This document shows, one piece after another, positions 47,183 to 56,139 of a stretch of DNA of 64,000 nt (position 1 is its first letter; every line of letters starts with the position of its first letter). The position numbers and the translations under genes are program-made. The notes beneath the pieces are model-generated. The model was not told where the DNA came from. It did no database searches and saw only the letters and a list, made by a program, of their open reading frames with translations. The stretch comes from Rhizobium leucaenae USDA 9039 (GTDB taxonomy: Bacteria > Pseudomonadota > Alphaproteobacteria > Rhizobiales > Rhizobiaceae), in NCBI RefSeq assembly GCF_000426285.1, contig NZ_AUFB01000004.1, positions 248,001 to 312,000 of the forward strand, in the 5' to 3' direction.

Positions 47183-48235
47183 CTATTCCGCCGGCGGATA
47201 GATATGTTCGCCGCCGCGATAATCCGAAATGGAATAGCAGCCTTCGCGGATTTCGTGGACGGCGTTTCGACCGATGTCTGCCTTGCCGTGGCCGCCCGGG
47301 ATATCGAGGATGTAGGTGGGTTGGCAGAGGCCGGAAATGCGGCCGCGCAGTGCCGCGACGATCTTCTGTCCTTCCGCTATCGTCAACCGGAAATGGCTGG
47401 TGCCGGGGGCAAGATCGGGGTGATGCAGGTAATAGGGCTTGATCCGCGTCTCGACGAAAGCCTTCATCAGCGCCGCCAGCACATCCGGATCGTCATTGAC
47501 GCCCTTCAGCAACACGGACTGACTGACCAGAACAATGCCGGCATCGACAAGCCGCGCGCAGGCGGCGCGCGCCTTGGCGGTCAATTCGCGCGGATGGTTG
47601 GCATGCAGAGCCACATAGATGGTTTTGCCGCTCACCTTCAGCGCCGCAATCAGCGCCCCATCGATCTTCAGGGGATCGACGACCGGCACGCGGGTATGGA
47701 AGCGGACGATCTTCACATGCTCGATATCGGCGAGCACACTCAGCATCTCCTCCAGCCGGCGCGGCGACAGCACCAGCGGATCGCCGCCGGTCAGGATGAC
47801 CTCCCAGATCTCCCGGTGATCGCGGATATAGGCAAAGGCGGCATCGAGTGTAGCCGCGTCCAGTGTGCCAAGGCCCTGCGGCCCGACCATCTCGCGGCGG
47901 AAACAGAAACGGCAATAGACCGGGCAGACATGCACGGCCTTCAACAGCACGCGGTCGGGATAGCGGTGGACGATGCCTTCAACCGGACTATGGGCATGAT
48001 CGCCGATCGGATCGGCACGCTCCTCCGGCAAAACGACGAGTTCGGCCACGTCGGGCACGAATTGCCGCGCAATTGGATCGGCGGGATCGCTGCGGTCGAT
48101 TAGCTTTGCCATCGCCGGCGTCAGGGCAATGGCATATCGCTCCGCCACCGCCTCCAGCGACAGAGCCTCACCGGCATCGATCAAGCCGGCCTGTGCGAGG
48201 TCGTCGACATTTCTGATCGGGCGCATCACATTCAT
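47183..48235 (-). CDS. epmB: EF-P (R)-beta-lysylation protein EpmB (lysine 2,3-aminomutase family)
   Basis: A 350-residue radical SAM enzyme that converts (S)-alpha-lysine to (R)-beta-lysine for EF-P modification. The cluster motif is CPVYCRFC (C-x3-C-x2-C) near residue 115, with downstream LTGGDPLVLSPRRLEEML and PLP-lysine region toward the C-terminus (YILDIPGGHGKADIG). Its length is close to E. coli EpmB (342). Its start overlaps the epmA stop by four bases, and efp is divergent, completing the pathway in one place. Confidence 0.92.
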   Translation of the reverse strand: MNVMRPIRNVDDLAQAGLIDAGEALSLEAVAERYAIALTPAMAKLIDRSDPADPIARQFVPDVAELVVLPEERADPIGDHAHSPVEGIVHRYPDRVLLKAVHVCPVYCRFCFRREMVGPQGLGTLDAATLDAAFAYIRDHREIWEVILTGGDPLVLSPRRLEEMLSVLADIEHVKIVRFHTRVPVVDPLKIDGALIAALKVSGKTIYVALHANHPRELTAKARAACARLVDAGIVLVSQSVLLKGVNDDPDVLAALMKAFVETRIKPYYLHHPDLAPGTSHFRLTIAEGQKIVAALRGRISGLCQPTYILDIPGGHGKADIGRNAVHEIREGCYSISDYRGGEHIYPPAE

Positions 48236-49296
48236 GAACCGAACTCCGAAACCGGCGCCCAGAGCACCTGTTCGATCCGCGAGGCACCGGTCGCCAGCAT
48301 CACCAGCCGGTCGAAGCCGAGCGCTATGCCGCTCGCCTCCGGCATGACGGCAAGGGCCTCAAGAAATTCCTCATCCAGCGGATAGGCCTCGCCGTAGATG
48401 CGCGTCTTTTCCGCCATCTCGATCTCGAACCGCCGCCGCTGCTCGTCGGCATTGGTGAGTTCGCCGAAAGCATTGGCGAGTTCGACGCCGCAAGCATAGA
48501 GCTCGAAACGCTCGGCCACGCGATGATCGCGCGCCGAAGGTCGGGCAAGAGCGGCTTCCGAGACCGGATATTCGTCGAGGATCGTCGCCCGGCCGAAGCC
48601 GAGATAGGGCTCGACTTTCTCGACCAGCACGCGGCTGAAAAGATCGGGCCAATGATCGTCCTTTGCAACGCGCATCCCGATACGCCGCATCTCGGCCGCC
48701 AGATATTCGCGATCCGTCGACCCGTCGAGGCCGATCGACCCGAGCAAATCGATCTTGGCGTAACGTTCGAAGGCGGCGGCGACGCTGATGCGCTCCGGCG
48801 TAAGGAACGGATCGGTTTCGGCGCCGCGATAGCTGAGTTTCTTCGCGCCCACCGTCTCCGCCGCTAGCGCCAGCAGCGCGGCACAATCGGTCATCAGCGT
48901 TTCATAGGTCTCACCCGCGCGGTACCATTCCAGCATGGTGAATTCCGGATGGTGCAGCGGCCCGCGCTCGCGGTTGCGATAGACATGGGCGAAACAGGCA
49001 ATGCGCTCCTCGCCGGCGGCCAGCAGCTTCTTGCAGGCGAATTCCGGCGAGGTGTGGAGATAGAAGGGCGCCTTCTGGCCATCCGTTGTCAGCGCTTCGG
49101 TGGCGAAGGCATGAAGATGCGCCTCGTTGCCCGGCGACACCTGTAGCGTCGGCGTATCGACTTCGATGAAGCCGTTGCGAACGAAGAATTCACGCAGCGC
49201 CGCCTGGATGGCATTGCGGCCAATCAGGAACGGCCGCCGGTCCGCATGCACGCTGCGGGTCCACCAGGGGGACGCTTTGCTGCTCGTTGGCTCCAT
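48232..49296 (-). CDS. epmA: EF-P--(R)-beta-lysine ligase EpmA (GenX/PoxA)
   Basis: A 354-residue class II lysyl-tRNA-synthetase-like ligase lacking the anticodon domain. Motif 2 area reads FAHVYRNRERGPLHHPEFTM and motif 3 ALGFDRLVMLATGA. It activates beta-lysine and attaches it to lysine 34 of EF-P. It is about 30 residues longer than E. coli EpmA. Coupled to epmB by a four-base overlap and divergent from efp over a 150-base promoter region. Confidence 0.92.
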   Translation of the reverse strand: MEPTSSKASPWWTRSVHADRRPFLIGRNAIQAALREFFVRNGFIEVDTPTLQVSPGNEAHLHAFATEALTTDGQKAPFYLHTSPEFACKKLLAAGEERIACFAHVYRNRERGPLHHPEFTMLEWYRAGETYETLMTDCAALLALAAETVGAKKLSYRGAETDPFLTPERISVAAAFERYAKIDLLGSIGLDGSTDREYLAAEMRRIGMRVAKDDHWPDLFSRVLVEKVEPYLGFGRATILDEYPVSEAALARPSARDHRVAERFELYACGVELANAFGELTNADEQRRRFEIEMAEKTRIYGEAYPLDEEFLEALAVMPEASGIALGFDRLVMLATGASRIEQVLWAPVSEFGS

Positions 49297-49446
49297 TGCA
49301 CGCTTTCTTCTCGGGATCGCCGGGGATGGGGGTGGCTATTTGCCCTGATTTAGGGTAGTTGCGCCCCCAAGCAAACAATAGCTGCGTCGCGAGGTGCATT
49401 TCGACAGTCCTCTACGACGCGACAGGCCGAGTTACAAGGAAGTCTT

Positions 49447-50016
49447 ATGGTCAAGGTCATCGCCTCTTCAGTCCGCAAGGGCAACGTTCTCGACGTCGAC
49501 GGCAAACTCTACGTCGTTCTCACAGCTCAGAACTTTCATCCGGGCAAGGGCACGCCGGTCACCCAGGTCGACATGCGCCGCATCGTCGATGGCGTGAAGG
49601 TATCCGAGCGTTGGCGCACCACCGAGCAGGTCGAGCGCGCCTTCGTCGAAGACGTGAACTTCCAGTACCTCTATGAAGACGGCGAAGGCTTCCACTTCAT
49701 GAACCCGGCCAACTACGACCAGGTCGTCGTCGACGTCGAAACCATGGGTGACCAGAAGGCCTATCTGCAGGAAGGCATGACCTGCATCCTGTCGATCCAC
49801 GAAGGCATTCCGCTGGCGCTCGAACTGCCGCGCCATGTCACGCTGGAAATCACCGAAACGGAACCGGTCGTGAAGGGCCAGACGGCATCGTCCTCCTACA
49901 AGCCTGCCATGCTGTCGAACGGCGTGCGCACCATGGTGCCGCCGCACATCAACGCCGGTACCCGCGTCGTCATCGCCACGGAAGACAATTCCTACGTCGA
50001 GCGCGCCAAGGACTGA
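49447..50016 (+). CDS. efp: Elongation factor P
   Basis: A 189-residue translation factor that rescues ribosomes stalled on proline stretches. The three domains are present: KOW-like N-terminal domain with the modified K34 in HPGKGTPV, the middle OB domain ([19 protein letters not shown]) and the C-terminal OB domain ([19 protein letters not shown]). AAGGAAGTCTT precedes ATG 49447. K34 fits beta-lysylation by the adjacent EpmA and EpmB. Confidence 0.95.
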   Translation: MVKVIASSVRKGNVLDVDGKLYVVLTAQNFHPGKGTPVTQVDMRRIVDGVKVSERWRTTEQVERAFVEDVNFQYLYEDGEGFHFMNPANYDQVVVDVETMGDQKAYLQEGMTCILSIHEGIPLALELPRHVTLEITETEPVVKGQTASSSYKPAMLSNGVRTMVPPHINAGTRVVIATEDNSYVERAKD

Positions 50017-50057
50017 GCGAACGGCCTATCGCTTCATCGGAAACGCCCTATCCTCAC

Positions 50058-50093
50058 AACGCCCTATCCTCACGGATGGGGCGTTTTGTTTTT
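50058..50093 (+). terminator. Rho-independent terminator after efp
   Basis: AACGCCCTATCC and GGATGGGGCGTT form a 12-pair stem (one G-U pair) with loop TCAC, followed by TTGTTTTT. The 16 bases AACGCCCTATCCTCAC also occur just upstream (50042-50057) as a direct repeat. Confidence 0.8.
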
Positions 50094-50128
50094 GGCCATG
50101 ATCTTGCACGCCGAGGGGAAGTCCGGGC

Positions 50129-50387
50129 CTATCTCGCCCTTGGCGGGCGAGAAAGCAATTTCACTGGTTTAGAAATTACGATACAGAAAATTCTACGAAT
50201 TCAGAAGTTTAGCGCAATTTCTAAGCCATTGAAATTGCAAGAGAGGGGGGCCATGTCTTGCACCGACATGCCGGGAGCTATTGCGTCCCTGCCTACCCCC
50301 GCTCTTGTAAAAACTAAAAATTAGACGAGGGCCGAGCCCTCGCCTAATCCTAAGTTTTTACTTTCTCGCCCGCCAAGGGCGAGATAG
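50129..50387. repeat. 259 bp element with perfect 27 bp terminal inverted repeats
   Basis: CTATCTCGCCCTTGGCGGGC and the next seven bases at 50129-50155 are repeated exactly in reverse at 50361-50387. Each end is itself a family C palindrome. Next to the right end is an imperfect palindrome at 50307-50361 (arms GTAAAAACT and AGTTTTTAC, inner CGAGGGC/GCCCTCG). No open frame of quality lies inside and no target duplication is visible. It may be a miniature mobile element or a pair of repeats around a structured RNA. Confidence 0.7.
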
Positions 50388-50402
50388 AGTTCCGCCCAAA
50401 AG

Positions 50403-52256
50403 CTACCGCGACGGCGAATTCGCCCTCTTGGGGGTTGCATCCCGTATCACGGCCGCCGGTGGCACGACTTCGGCAACCACTTCCTCGTGCGGCACCAGCG
50501 CCTGAAGATGCAGGACGCGTGGCGACATTGCCTGGAGATAGGCTTCGGATCGGCCAATATAGATGACGGTGGCGTCGGTGAATTCCGTTAGCAATGCCGA
50601 GAACTTCGCCTGGATATCGGGCTCCAGCCCTTCCATGACTTCATCGAGGATGATCCATTTCGGCTGCGCCAGCAGCAGATGCGCGAAGGCGAGCGCCTTT
50701 TGCTCGTCATTGTCCAGCAGCCGGTCCCAGCGCGCCTGCGTATCGAGCCTGCTCTTCAGGCGGCTAAGGCCGACCTTATCCATTGCTGCCTCGACAGCGG
50801 CATCCTCATAGGCATCCCGATCCTCAGGGAAGCAGATCGCTTCGCGCAGCGTGCCGCCCGGTACATAGGGCGTATGCGGCATGAACAGCATGTCTTCCAT
50901 CGGCGGCAGGCTGATCTTGCCGGCGCCGCAATTCCATTGATGCGCCAGCGACTGGAACAGCAGCCTGCGGTTCACGCCATGGTCGCCGTTGACCATGATG
51001 TGCTCGCCGGCGGTAATCGTCACCGTGCCCTCGCGGATACGAAAACCATTCTCGATGATATCCTCACTGGTCTTGGTGGAAATCTCCATGTCCGTCCAGA
51101 CCATTTCACCGGGCGCCGCATGATCGAAGGCAATGGTATGTGGCATGACCTTACCGTCATCCATCTCCGTCAAAGCCTGACGGAAATCGGTGACGCGCAT
51201 CAGCGTAGCGCGCCATTCGGCGATCGGGCCGAAATTGGCGACATACCAGCGCAATGCAGTATTGACCTGGTTGAAAGCACCGACCGCCACCATCAATTGG
51301 CCGATGGTCAGCCCGCCGGAGAAATAGGCGGGTGCAGCCACCAGGATCGGAATGATCAGCACCAGCCAGCCATAACCGGCCGAAACCCAGGTGAGATTGG
51401 TATTGGCGATGGCGAGCTGACGGATGACAGCAAGCACGGCCGAGATATCGAGATTGATTCGCCGGCGCTCATTCTCCTCACCGCCGGCAATCGTAATCGC
51501 CGGCATATGCTCATTGGCATGCATCAGCGCAAAGCGCAGCTCGGCTTCCTTGGAATAACGGTCGGCATTCAGCCGCACCAGCCGGCGGCCGACGAACTGG
51601 CTCAGAAACGAGGCAGAGCCGGCATAGATAATCGCCGCCCAGACCATGTAGCCGGGGATGGAGAAGCTCATGCCCTTGAAATTGAAGACCATGCCGCTGG
51701 AGAGTTCCCAGAGCACGCCGATGAAGCTGAGCAGCAGGATGGTCGCCTGCACCAGGCCGATCGCGAGCCCTGTCGTGCTTTCGGCAAGATTGCGGGCATC
51801 CTCATGCAGCCGCTGGTCCGGATTGACGCCGATCAGGCCGGACGAGGCGAGACGAAGCGCACGTTTGGCCTGCAGCCACTGGTCGACGAGATCGCGCGCA
51901 AGGCCTTCGCGCATATAAAGCGCGGTCATTTGATTGAGCCATGCCTGCACGACATTGAGGACCAAAAGCAGGCCGGCGATGATGCCGAAGACGCCGAGCT
52001 GATGGAAAAACGCTGCAGTATCGCGCCGCGCGAGCGAATCATAAAATGGCGCATTCCAATTGTTCAGCAGAACCTGGACATAGGCCGTCACAAGGATAAT
52101 CACGAACAATGCAATCGTGAGAGAAATTATCTTGATGCGTACCGCCGAATACCAAAAGGCGGAAAACATCATGCGCAGCCGATAGAGGACGCTGAAGTCG
52201 TATCCGACCCGGTCAGCTCCCTCGTTATTCGACTTGGCTTGCGTTTCAACTGCCAT
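50403..52256 (-). CDS. SbmA/YddA-type ABC transporter-like protein with degenerate ATPase
   Basis: A 617-residue fusion of a six-helix membrane domain (about 45-330, beginning IKIISLTIALFVIILVTAYV) and a nucleotide-binding domain of the YddA/ABCD type. Walker A is lost: GDHGVNRR at 424-431 replaces GxxxxGK[ST], with R430 at the lysine position. The signature is also altered (LLDNDEQKALAFAH). Walker B is kept (KWIILDEVMEG). ATG 52256 follows AGGGAAGTTTTG. The membrane part could still work as an SbmA/BacA-like peptide or lipid transporter without ATP. It is a single gene, divergent from the MoxR gene. Confidence 0.85.
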   Translation of the reverse strand: MAVETQAKSNNEGADRVGYDFSVLYRLRMMFSAFWYSAVRIKIISLTIALFVIILVTAYVQVLLNNWNAPFYDSLARRDTAAFFHQLGVFGIIAGLLLVLNVVQAWLNQMTALYMREGLARDLVDQWLQAKRALRLASSGLIGVNPDQRLHEDARNLAESTTGLAIGLVQATILLLSFIGVLWELSSGMVFNFKGMSFSIPGYMVWAAIIYAGSASFLSQFVGRRLVRLNADRYSKEAELRFALMHANEHMPAITIAGGEENERRRINLDISAVLAVIRQLAIANTNLTWVSAGYGWLVLIIPILVAAPAYFSGGLTIGQLMVAVGAFNQVNTALRWYVANFGPIAEWRATLMRVTDFRQALTEMDDGKVMPHTIAFDHAAPGEMVWTDMEISTKTSEDIIENGFRIREGTVTITAGEHIMVNGDHGVNRRLLFQSLAHQWNCGAGKISLPPMEDMLFMPHTPYVPGGTLREAICFPEDRDAYEDAAVEAAMDKVGLSRLKSRLDTQARWDRLLDNDEQKALAFAHLLLAQPKWIILDEVMEGLEPDIQAKFSALLTEFTDATVIYIGRSEAYLQAMSPRVLHLQALVPHEEVVAEVVPPAAVIRDATPKRANSPSR

Positions 52257-52424
52257 CAAAACTTCCCTGCGACACACTTAATCCTCAGTTAATCATGACC
52301 TGCTCACATGTCCATCCATGCGATACATCAGCGTGATCACGTTCGGTATATACACCGTTTCACGCCTTGAACCGAGTTAGGCCAAGGAATAGCTTGCGCC
52401 CCAAAGATTGATGAAAGCCTTCCA

Positions 52425-53267
52425 ATGCAATTTCAGGGCACTGCAGACTATATCGCCGACAAGGATCTGATGGTCGCCGTCAATGCCGCAATTCGGCTGG
52501 AACGACCGCTTTTGGTAAAGGGCGAGCCGGGAACCGGCAAGACGGAACTGGCTCGCCAGCTCGCCGCTGCCCTCGGTCTCCACCTCATCGAATGGAATAT
52601 CAAATCGACTACGAAGGCGCAGCAAGGCCTTTACGAGTATGATGCCGTCTCCCGCCTGCGCGACAGCCAATTGGGTGATGCCCGCGTCAATGATGTCAGG
52701 AACTACATCCGCCAAGGCAAGCTCTGGCAAGCTTTTACGGCACCAGAGAAGTGCGTGCTGCTGATCGACGAGATCGACAAGGCCGACATCGAATTCCCGA
52801 ACGATCTATTGCAGGAACTCGACCGCATGGAGTTCCATGTCTACGAAACCGGCGAAACGATCCGCGCCGCGGTCAGGCCGATCGTCATCATCACCTCCAA
52901 TAATGAAAAGGAGCTGCCGGATGCCTTCCTGCGCCGCTGCTTCTTCCACTACATTCGCTTTCCCGATGCCGAAACGCTGACGCGTATCGTCGAGGTGCAC
53001 TATCCCGGCATCAAGCAGACGCTGGTGCGGGCCGCACTCACGCAATTTTTCGAGATCCGCGATGTGCCGGGGTTGAAGAAGAAGCCCTCCACCTCCGAGG
53101 CGCTCGACTGGATCCGCCTTCTTGTCGCCGATGATGTCGATCCCGCCACGCTACGTGCCGATGCGAAAAGCGCACTGCCGAAGCTGCACGGGGCCTTGTT
53201 GAAGAATGAGCAAGACGTCCATCTCTTCGAACGGCTGGCTTTCATGGCGCGCGGGCAAGGGAAATGA
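52425..53267 (+). CDS. MoxR family AAA+ ATPase
   Basis: A 280-residue chaperone-like ATPase. Walker A GEPGTGKT at 33-40, Walker B VLLIDEIDKAD around 110 and sensor 1 IITSNNEKELPDAFLRRC near 150. MoxR proteins work with VWA-domain partners in maturing metalloenzymes or complexes; a VWA gene lies 1.6 kb downstream, separated by Nudix and metA genes. The start has no strong ribosome site but matches the family N-terminus. It overlaps the Nudix gene by four bases. Confidence 0.9.
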   Translation: MQFQGTADYIADKDLMVAVNAAIRLERPLLVKGEPGTGKTELARQLAAALGLHLIEWNIKSTTKAQQGLYEYDAVSRLRDSQLGDARVNDVRNYIRQGKLWQAFTAPEKCVLLIDEIDKADIEFPNDLLQELDRMEFHVYETGETIRAAVRPIVIITSNNEKELPDAFLRRCFFHYIRFPDAETLTRIVEVHYPGIKQTLVRAALTQFFEIRDVPGLKKKPSTSEALDWIRLLVADDVDPATLRADAKSALPKLHGALLKNEQDVHLFERLAFMARGQGK

Positions 53268-53689
53268 TACAGCCCGATGCCGCTAAGGTCTTGATCTACG
53301 CATTGCGCGACCGGCATCTGCTGGTATTCGATGAGCCGGATTTTCCCGCCGTCCAGCTCCAGGTTCCCGGCGGCACGGTCGAACTCGGCGAAGATATTGC
53401 AACGGCGGCGGCGCGCGAATTCGAGGAGGAGACCGGTTTTGCGCCAGACGAACTCCATCCGCTCGGCGTCCACGACTACCGTTTCGAGAAGGAAGGTCGC
53501 GAGCACCATCATCGCCGGCACTATTTCCGCTGCCATATCTCCGAGACGGCGCCTGCCACCTGGCTTCACTACGAAATGACGCCGTTCGGCGGCGGCGATC
53601 CGATTGGCTTCCGTTTCTTCTGGCTGCCGATCGAGGACGCCAGGCAGCGTCTGGGCTATGGCATGCAGGCTCTCCTTGAACATCTGTAG
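53264..53689 (+). CDS. Nudix hydrolase
   Basis: A 141-residue pyrophosphohydrolase. The Nudix box is complete and fits G-x5-E-x7-REUxEExGU: GTVELGEDIATAAAREFEEE then TGF, at about residues 37-59. It probably cleaves a nucleoside diphosphate derivative; the ligand is unknown. Translationally coupled to the MoxR gene by a four-base overlap (ATGA), then a 200-base gap with the SAM-II leader follows. Confidence 0.9.
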   Translation: MIQPDAAKVLIYALRDRHLLVFDEPDFPAVQLQVPGGTVELGEDIATAAAREFEEETGFAPDELHPLGVHDYRFEKEGREHHHRRHYFRCHISETAPATWLHYEMTPFGGGDPIGFRFFWLPIEDARQRLGYGMQALLEHL

Positions 53690-53776
53690 GCCGCAACCGA
53701 CATAGGGCGCGGCCGCCAGCCTTCCTTCGATGCTTGCCCCATTGACCCGCCGGGGTAGCAGGTCTATTGAATTTCT

Positions 53777-53828
53777 CCCGTGGTGATTTGGCCGGCCGGC
53801 TTGCAGCCACGTTAAAAAAGTCGCTAAA
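53777..53828 (+). ncRNA. SAM-II riboswitch
   Basis: The sequence CGTGGTGATTTGGCCGGCCG, then GCTTGCAGCCACGTTAAA and AAAGTCGCTAAA, matches the alphaproteobacterial SAM-II (metA) aptamer: a stem CGTGG/CCACG (53779-53783 with 53807-53811), an internal loop and the 3' strand that forms the pseudoknot. It precedes metA and is followed by a terminator, so binding of S-adenosylmethionine should shut the gene off. Confidence 0.93.
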
Positions 53829-53841
53829 GGGCCGCGTGCGG

Positions 53842-53875
53842 ACCGGTAGCGATTCTTATCGCGGCCGGTTTTTTT
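53842..53875 (+). terminator. Terminator downstream of the SAM-II aptamer
   Basis: ACCGG pairs with CCGGT and GCGAT with ATCGC around a TCTT loop, and seven T residues follow. It lies between the aptamer and the metA start, which indicates control by premature termination. GGCCGCG at 53830-53836 is complementary to CGCGGCC at 53860-53866 and could act as an anti-terminator. Confidence 0.85.
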
Positions 53876-53896
53876 GTTTTTGGTCGAGTGACAACG

Positions 53897-54823
53897 ATGC
53901 CCATCAAGATTCCCGATACGCTGCCCGCGTTCGAAGCCCTCCAGAGCGAGGGCGTGCGGGTGATGACCGAAACGGTGGCGATCCGGCAGGATATCCGCCC
54001 CCTTCAGATCGGGCTTCTCAACCTCATGCCGAACAAGATCAAAACCGAAGTGCAGATGGCGCGCCTTGTCGGCGCCTCGCCCTTGCAGGTGGAATTTTCG
54101 CTGATCCGCGTCGGCGGCCACAAGGCCAAGAACACATCGGAAGAGCATCTGCTCGCCTTCTACGAGACCTGGGAGGAGGTGAAGCACCGCAAGTATGACG
54201 GCTTCATCATAACCGGCGCCCCGATCGAGCTGCTGGATTATGAAGAGGTCACCTACTGGGACGAGATGCAGCAGATCTTCGACTGGACGACGACCAATGT
54301 CCATTCCACCATGAACGTCTGCTGGGGCGCAATGGCGGCTGCCTATCATTTCCATAAGGTGCCGAAATATACGCTGAAGGAAAAAGCCTTCGGCGTCTAT
54401 CGCCACCAGAATTTGAAGCCGTCCTCGGTCTATCTCAACGGCTTCTCCGATGATTTCGCCATTCCGGTCTCGCGCTGGACGGAAGTACGCCGCGCCGATA
54501 TCGAGAAGGTGCCGGGATTGCAGATCCTGATGGAATCGAGCGAGATGGGCGTCTGTCTGGTCCACGAGCAGGCGTGCAACCGGCTCTACATGTTCAATCA
54601 CGTGGAGTATGATTCCACCTCACTGGCGGACGAATATTTTCGGGACGTGAATGCGGGCGTGCCGATCAAGATGCCGCATAATTATTTTCCGCATAACGAT
54701 CCGGACATCGCGCCGCAGAACCGCTGGCGCAGCCATGCGCATCTGTTCTTCGGCAACTGGATCAACGAGATCTACCAGACGACGCCCTATGATCTCGAGG
54801 AGATCGGCCAAGAGAGGTTCTGA
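53897..54823 (+). CDS. metA: Homoserine O-acetyltransferase (MetA type)
   Basis: A 308-residue enzyme of methionine synthesis that acylates L-homoserine. The family start [15 protein letters not shown] places the initiator at ATG 53897 rather than GTG 53888. The nucleophile is in NVCWGAMAA and the His/Glu pair in FNHVEYDS. Residue 111 is Glu ([12 protein letters not shown]); this position is Gly in succinyl-CoA enzymes such as E. coli MetA and Glu in acetyl-CoA enzymes, so acetyl transfer is predicted. Controlled by the SAM-II riboswitch and terminator upstream. Confidence 0.93.
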   Translation: MPIKIPDTLPAFEALQSEGVRVMTETVAIRQDIRPLQIGLLNLMPNKIKTEVQMARLVGASPLQVEFSLIRVGGHKAKNTSEEHLLAFYETWEEVKHRKYDGFIITGAPIELLDYEEVTYWDEMQQIFDWTTTNVHSTMNVCWGAMAAAYHFHKVPKYTLKEKAFGVYRHQNLKPSSVYLNGFSDDFAIPVSRWTEVRRADIEKVPGLQILMESSEMGVCLVHEQACNRLYMFNHVEYDSTSLADEYFRDVNAGVPIKMPHNYFPHNDPDIAPQNRWRSHAHLFFGNWINEIYQTTPYDLEEIGQERF

Positions 54824-54825
54824 GC

Positions 54826-56013
54826 TTGTTCATTCCCTTCTTCCTGAAGCTGAAGGAAGCGAAGGTTCCGGTGACGCTCCGGGAGTTCCTGTCGCTTCTG
54901 GAGGGAATGGAAGAAGGGATCGCCGATTACGACGTCGAGGCCTTTTATTATCTGGCTCGCACGGCGCTGATCAAGGACGAGCGCTTCATCGACCGCTTCG
55001 ATCAGGTGTTTGCGGATTATTTTCGCGGGGTGGAGGCCGTCGGCAACGACGGAGTGCCGGCCGAGGCGGTTGCTATCCCCGACGAATGGCTGCGCAAGCT
55101 CGCCGAAAGACATCTGGCGGATGAGGAAAAGAAGCTGGTCGAGGCGCTCGGCGGCTTCGAAAAGCTGAGGGAGACCCTGCGTCAGCGTCTTGCCGAGCAG
55201 AAGGGCCGAGATCAGGGCGGCTCGAAATGGATCGGTACGGCGGGCACGTCGCCGTTCGGCGCCTATGGCTATAACCCGGAAGGCGTGCGCATCGGTCAGG
55301 AAGCCTCCCGTCACCGCAAAGCGGCGAAAGTCTGGGATCGCCGCGAATTTCAAAATTTCGATGACAGCGTCGAGCTTGGCACCCGCAACATCAAGGTGGC
55401 GCTGAAACGACTCCGTCGCTGGGTGCGCGAAGGGGCGGCCGAAGAACTCGACCTCTCCGGAACGATCCGCTCAACCGCCGAGCACGGCTATCTCGACGTC
55501 CAGACCAGGCCGGAGCGGCGCAATGCCGTCAAACTGCTGATGTTCTTCGATGTCGGCGGCTCGATGGACGACCATATCCGCGTGGTCGAGGAACTATTCT
55601 CCGCAGCCCGCGCCGAATTCCGGCACATGGAATATTTCTACTTCCACAACTGTCTCTATGAAGGCGTGTGGAAGGACAATCGCCGCCGGCGCGCCGATGT
55701 CACGGCAACGACCGATCTGATCCGCACCTTCGGCCCCGATTATCGCGTCGTTTTCGTCGGCGATGCTTCGATGAGCCCCTATGAGATCACCCATCCCGGC
55801 GGCTCGGTAGAACATTGGAACAAGGAGGCCGGCGATATCTGGCTCAGCCGCATCACCGGCCATTTCCGCAAATGCGTCTGGCTCAATCCCGTGCCCGAAG
55901 ACTATTGGAGCCATACCACCTCGATCTCGATCATCCGGCGCCTGTTTGGCGACCGAATGTATCCTCTGACGCTCGGCGGCTTGGAGAAGGCGACGCGGGA
56001 ACTGTCGCGCTGA
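54826..56013 (+). CDS. VWA domain-containing protein (CoxE-like)
   Basis: A 395-residue cytoplasmic protein with an N-terminal helical region (TLREFLSLLEGMEEGIADYD) and a C-terminal von Willebrand A domain. The metal-ion site reads FFDVGGSMDDH with D242 first. TTG 54826 follows GAGAGG and lies two bases after metA. Such proteins pair with MoxR ATPases. Because it directly follows metA, part of its transcription should be subject to the SAM-II switch unless it has its own promoter. Confidence 0.87.
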   Translation: MFIPFFLKLKEAKVPVTLREFLSLLEGMEEGIADYDVEAFYYLARTALIKDERFIDRFDQVFADYFRGVEAVGNDGVPAEAVAIPDEWLRKLAERHLADEEKKLVEALGGFEKLRETLRQRLAEQKGRDQGGSKWIGTAGTSPFGAYGYNPEGVRIGQEASRHRKAAKVWDRREFQNFDDSVELGTRNIKVALKRLRRWVREGAAEELDLSGTIRSTAEHGYLDVQTRPERRNAVKLLMFFDVGGSMDDHIRVVEELFSAARAEFRHMEYFYFHNCLYEGVWKDNRRRRADVTATTDLIRTFGPDYRVVFVGDASMSPYEITHPGGSVEHWNKEAGDIWLSRITGHFRKCVWLNPVPEDYWSHTTSISIIRRLFGDRMYPLTLGGLEKATRELSR

Positions 56014-56139
56014 GCTACGTCTCCTCGGGGCAGCCGCAGCTTTTGCAAGCCGAAATGCCACCAAACCACCACAACCCGCTGTAGAAAGAAACATTCAGTA
56101 TTGGTGAATACTATCTCGAATCGCGGGAAATTGGCGGAG

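Noticed and set aside
50076..50324. 82-codon open frame after efp
   Set aside because: It starts within the efp terminator and runs through palindromes; no ribosome site or known motif.
50403..52256. Degenerate ABC gene as a pseudogene
   Set aside because: The frame is intact over 617 codons with a good ribosome site and normal codon use, so it is kept as a coding gene.
50681..52292. Plus-strand open frame opposite the SbmA/YddA-type gene
   Set aside because: Antisense shadow; composition rich in His, Asp and Arg as expected from the opposite strand.
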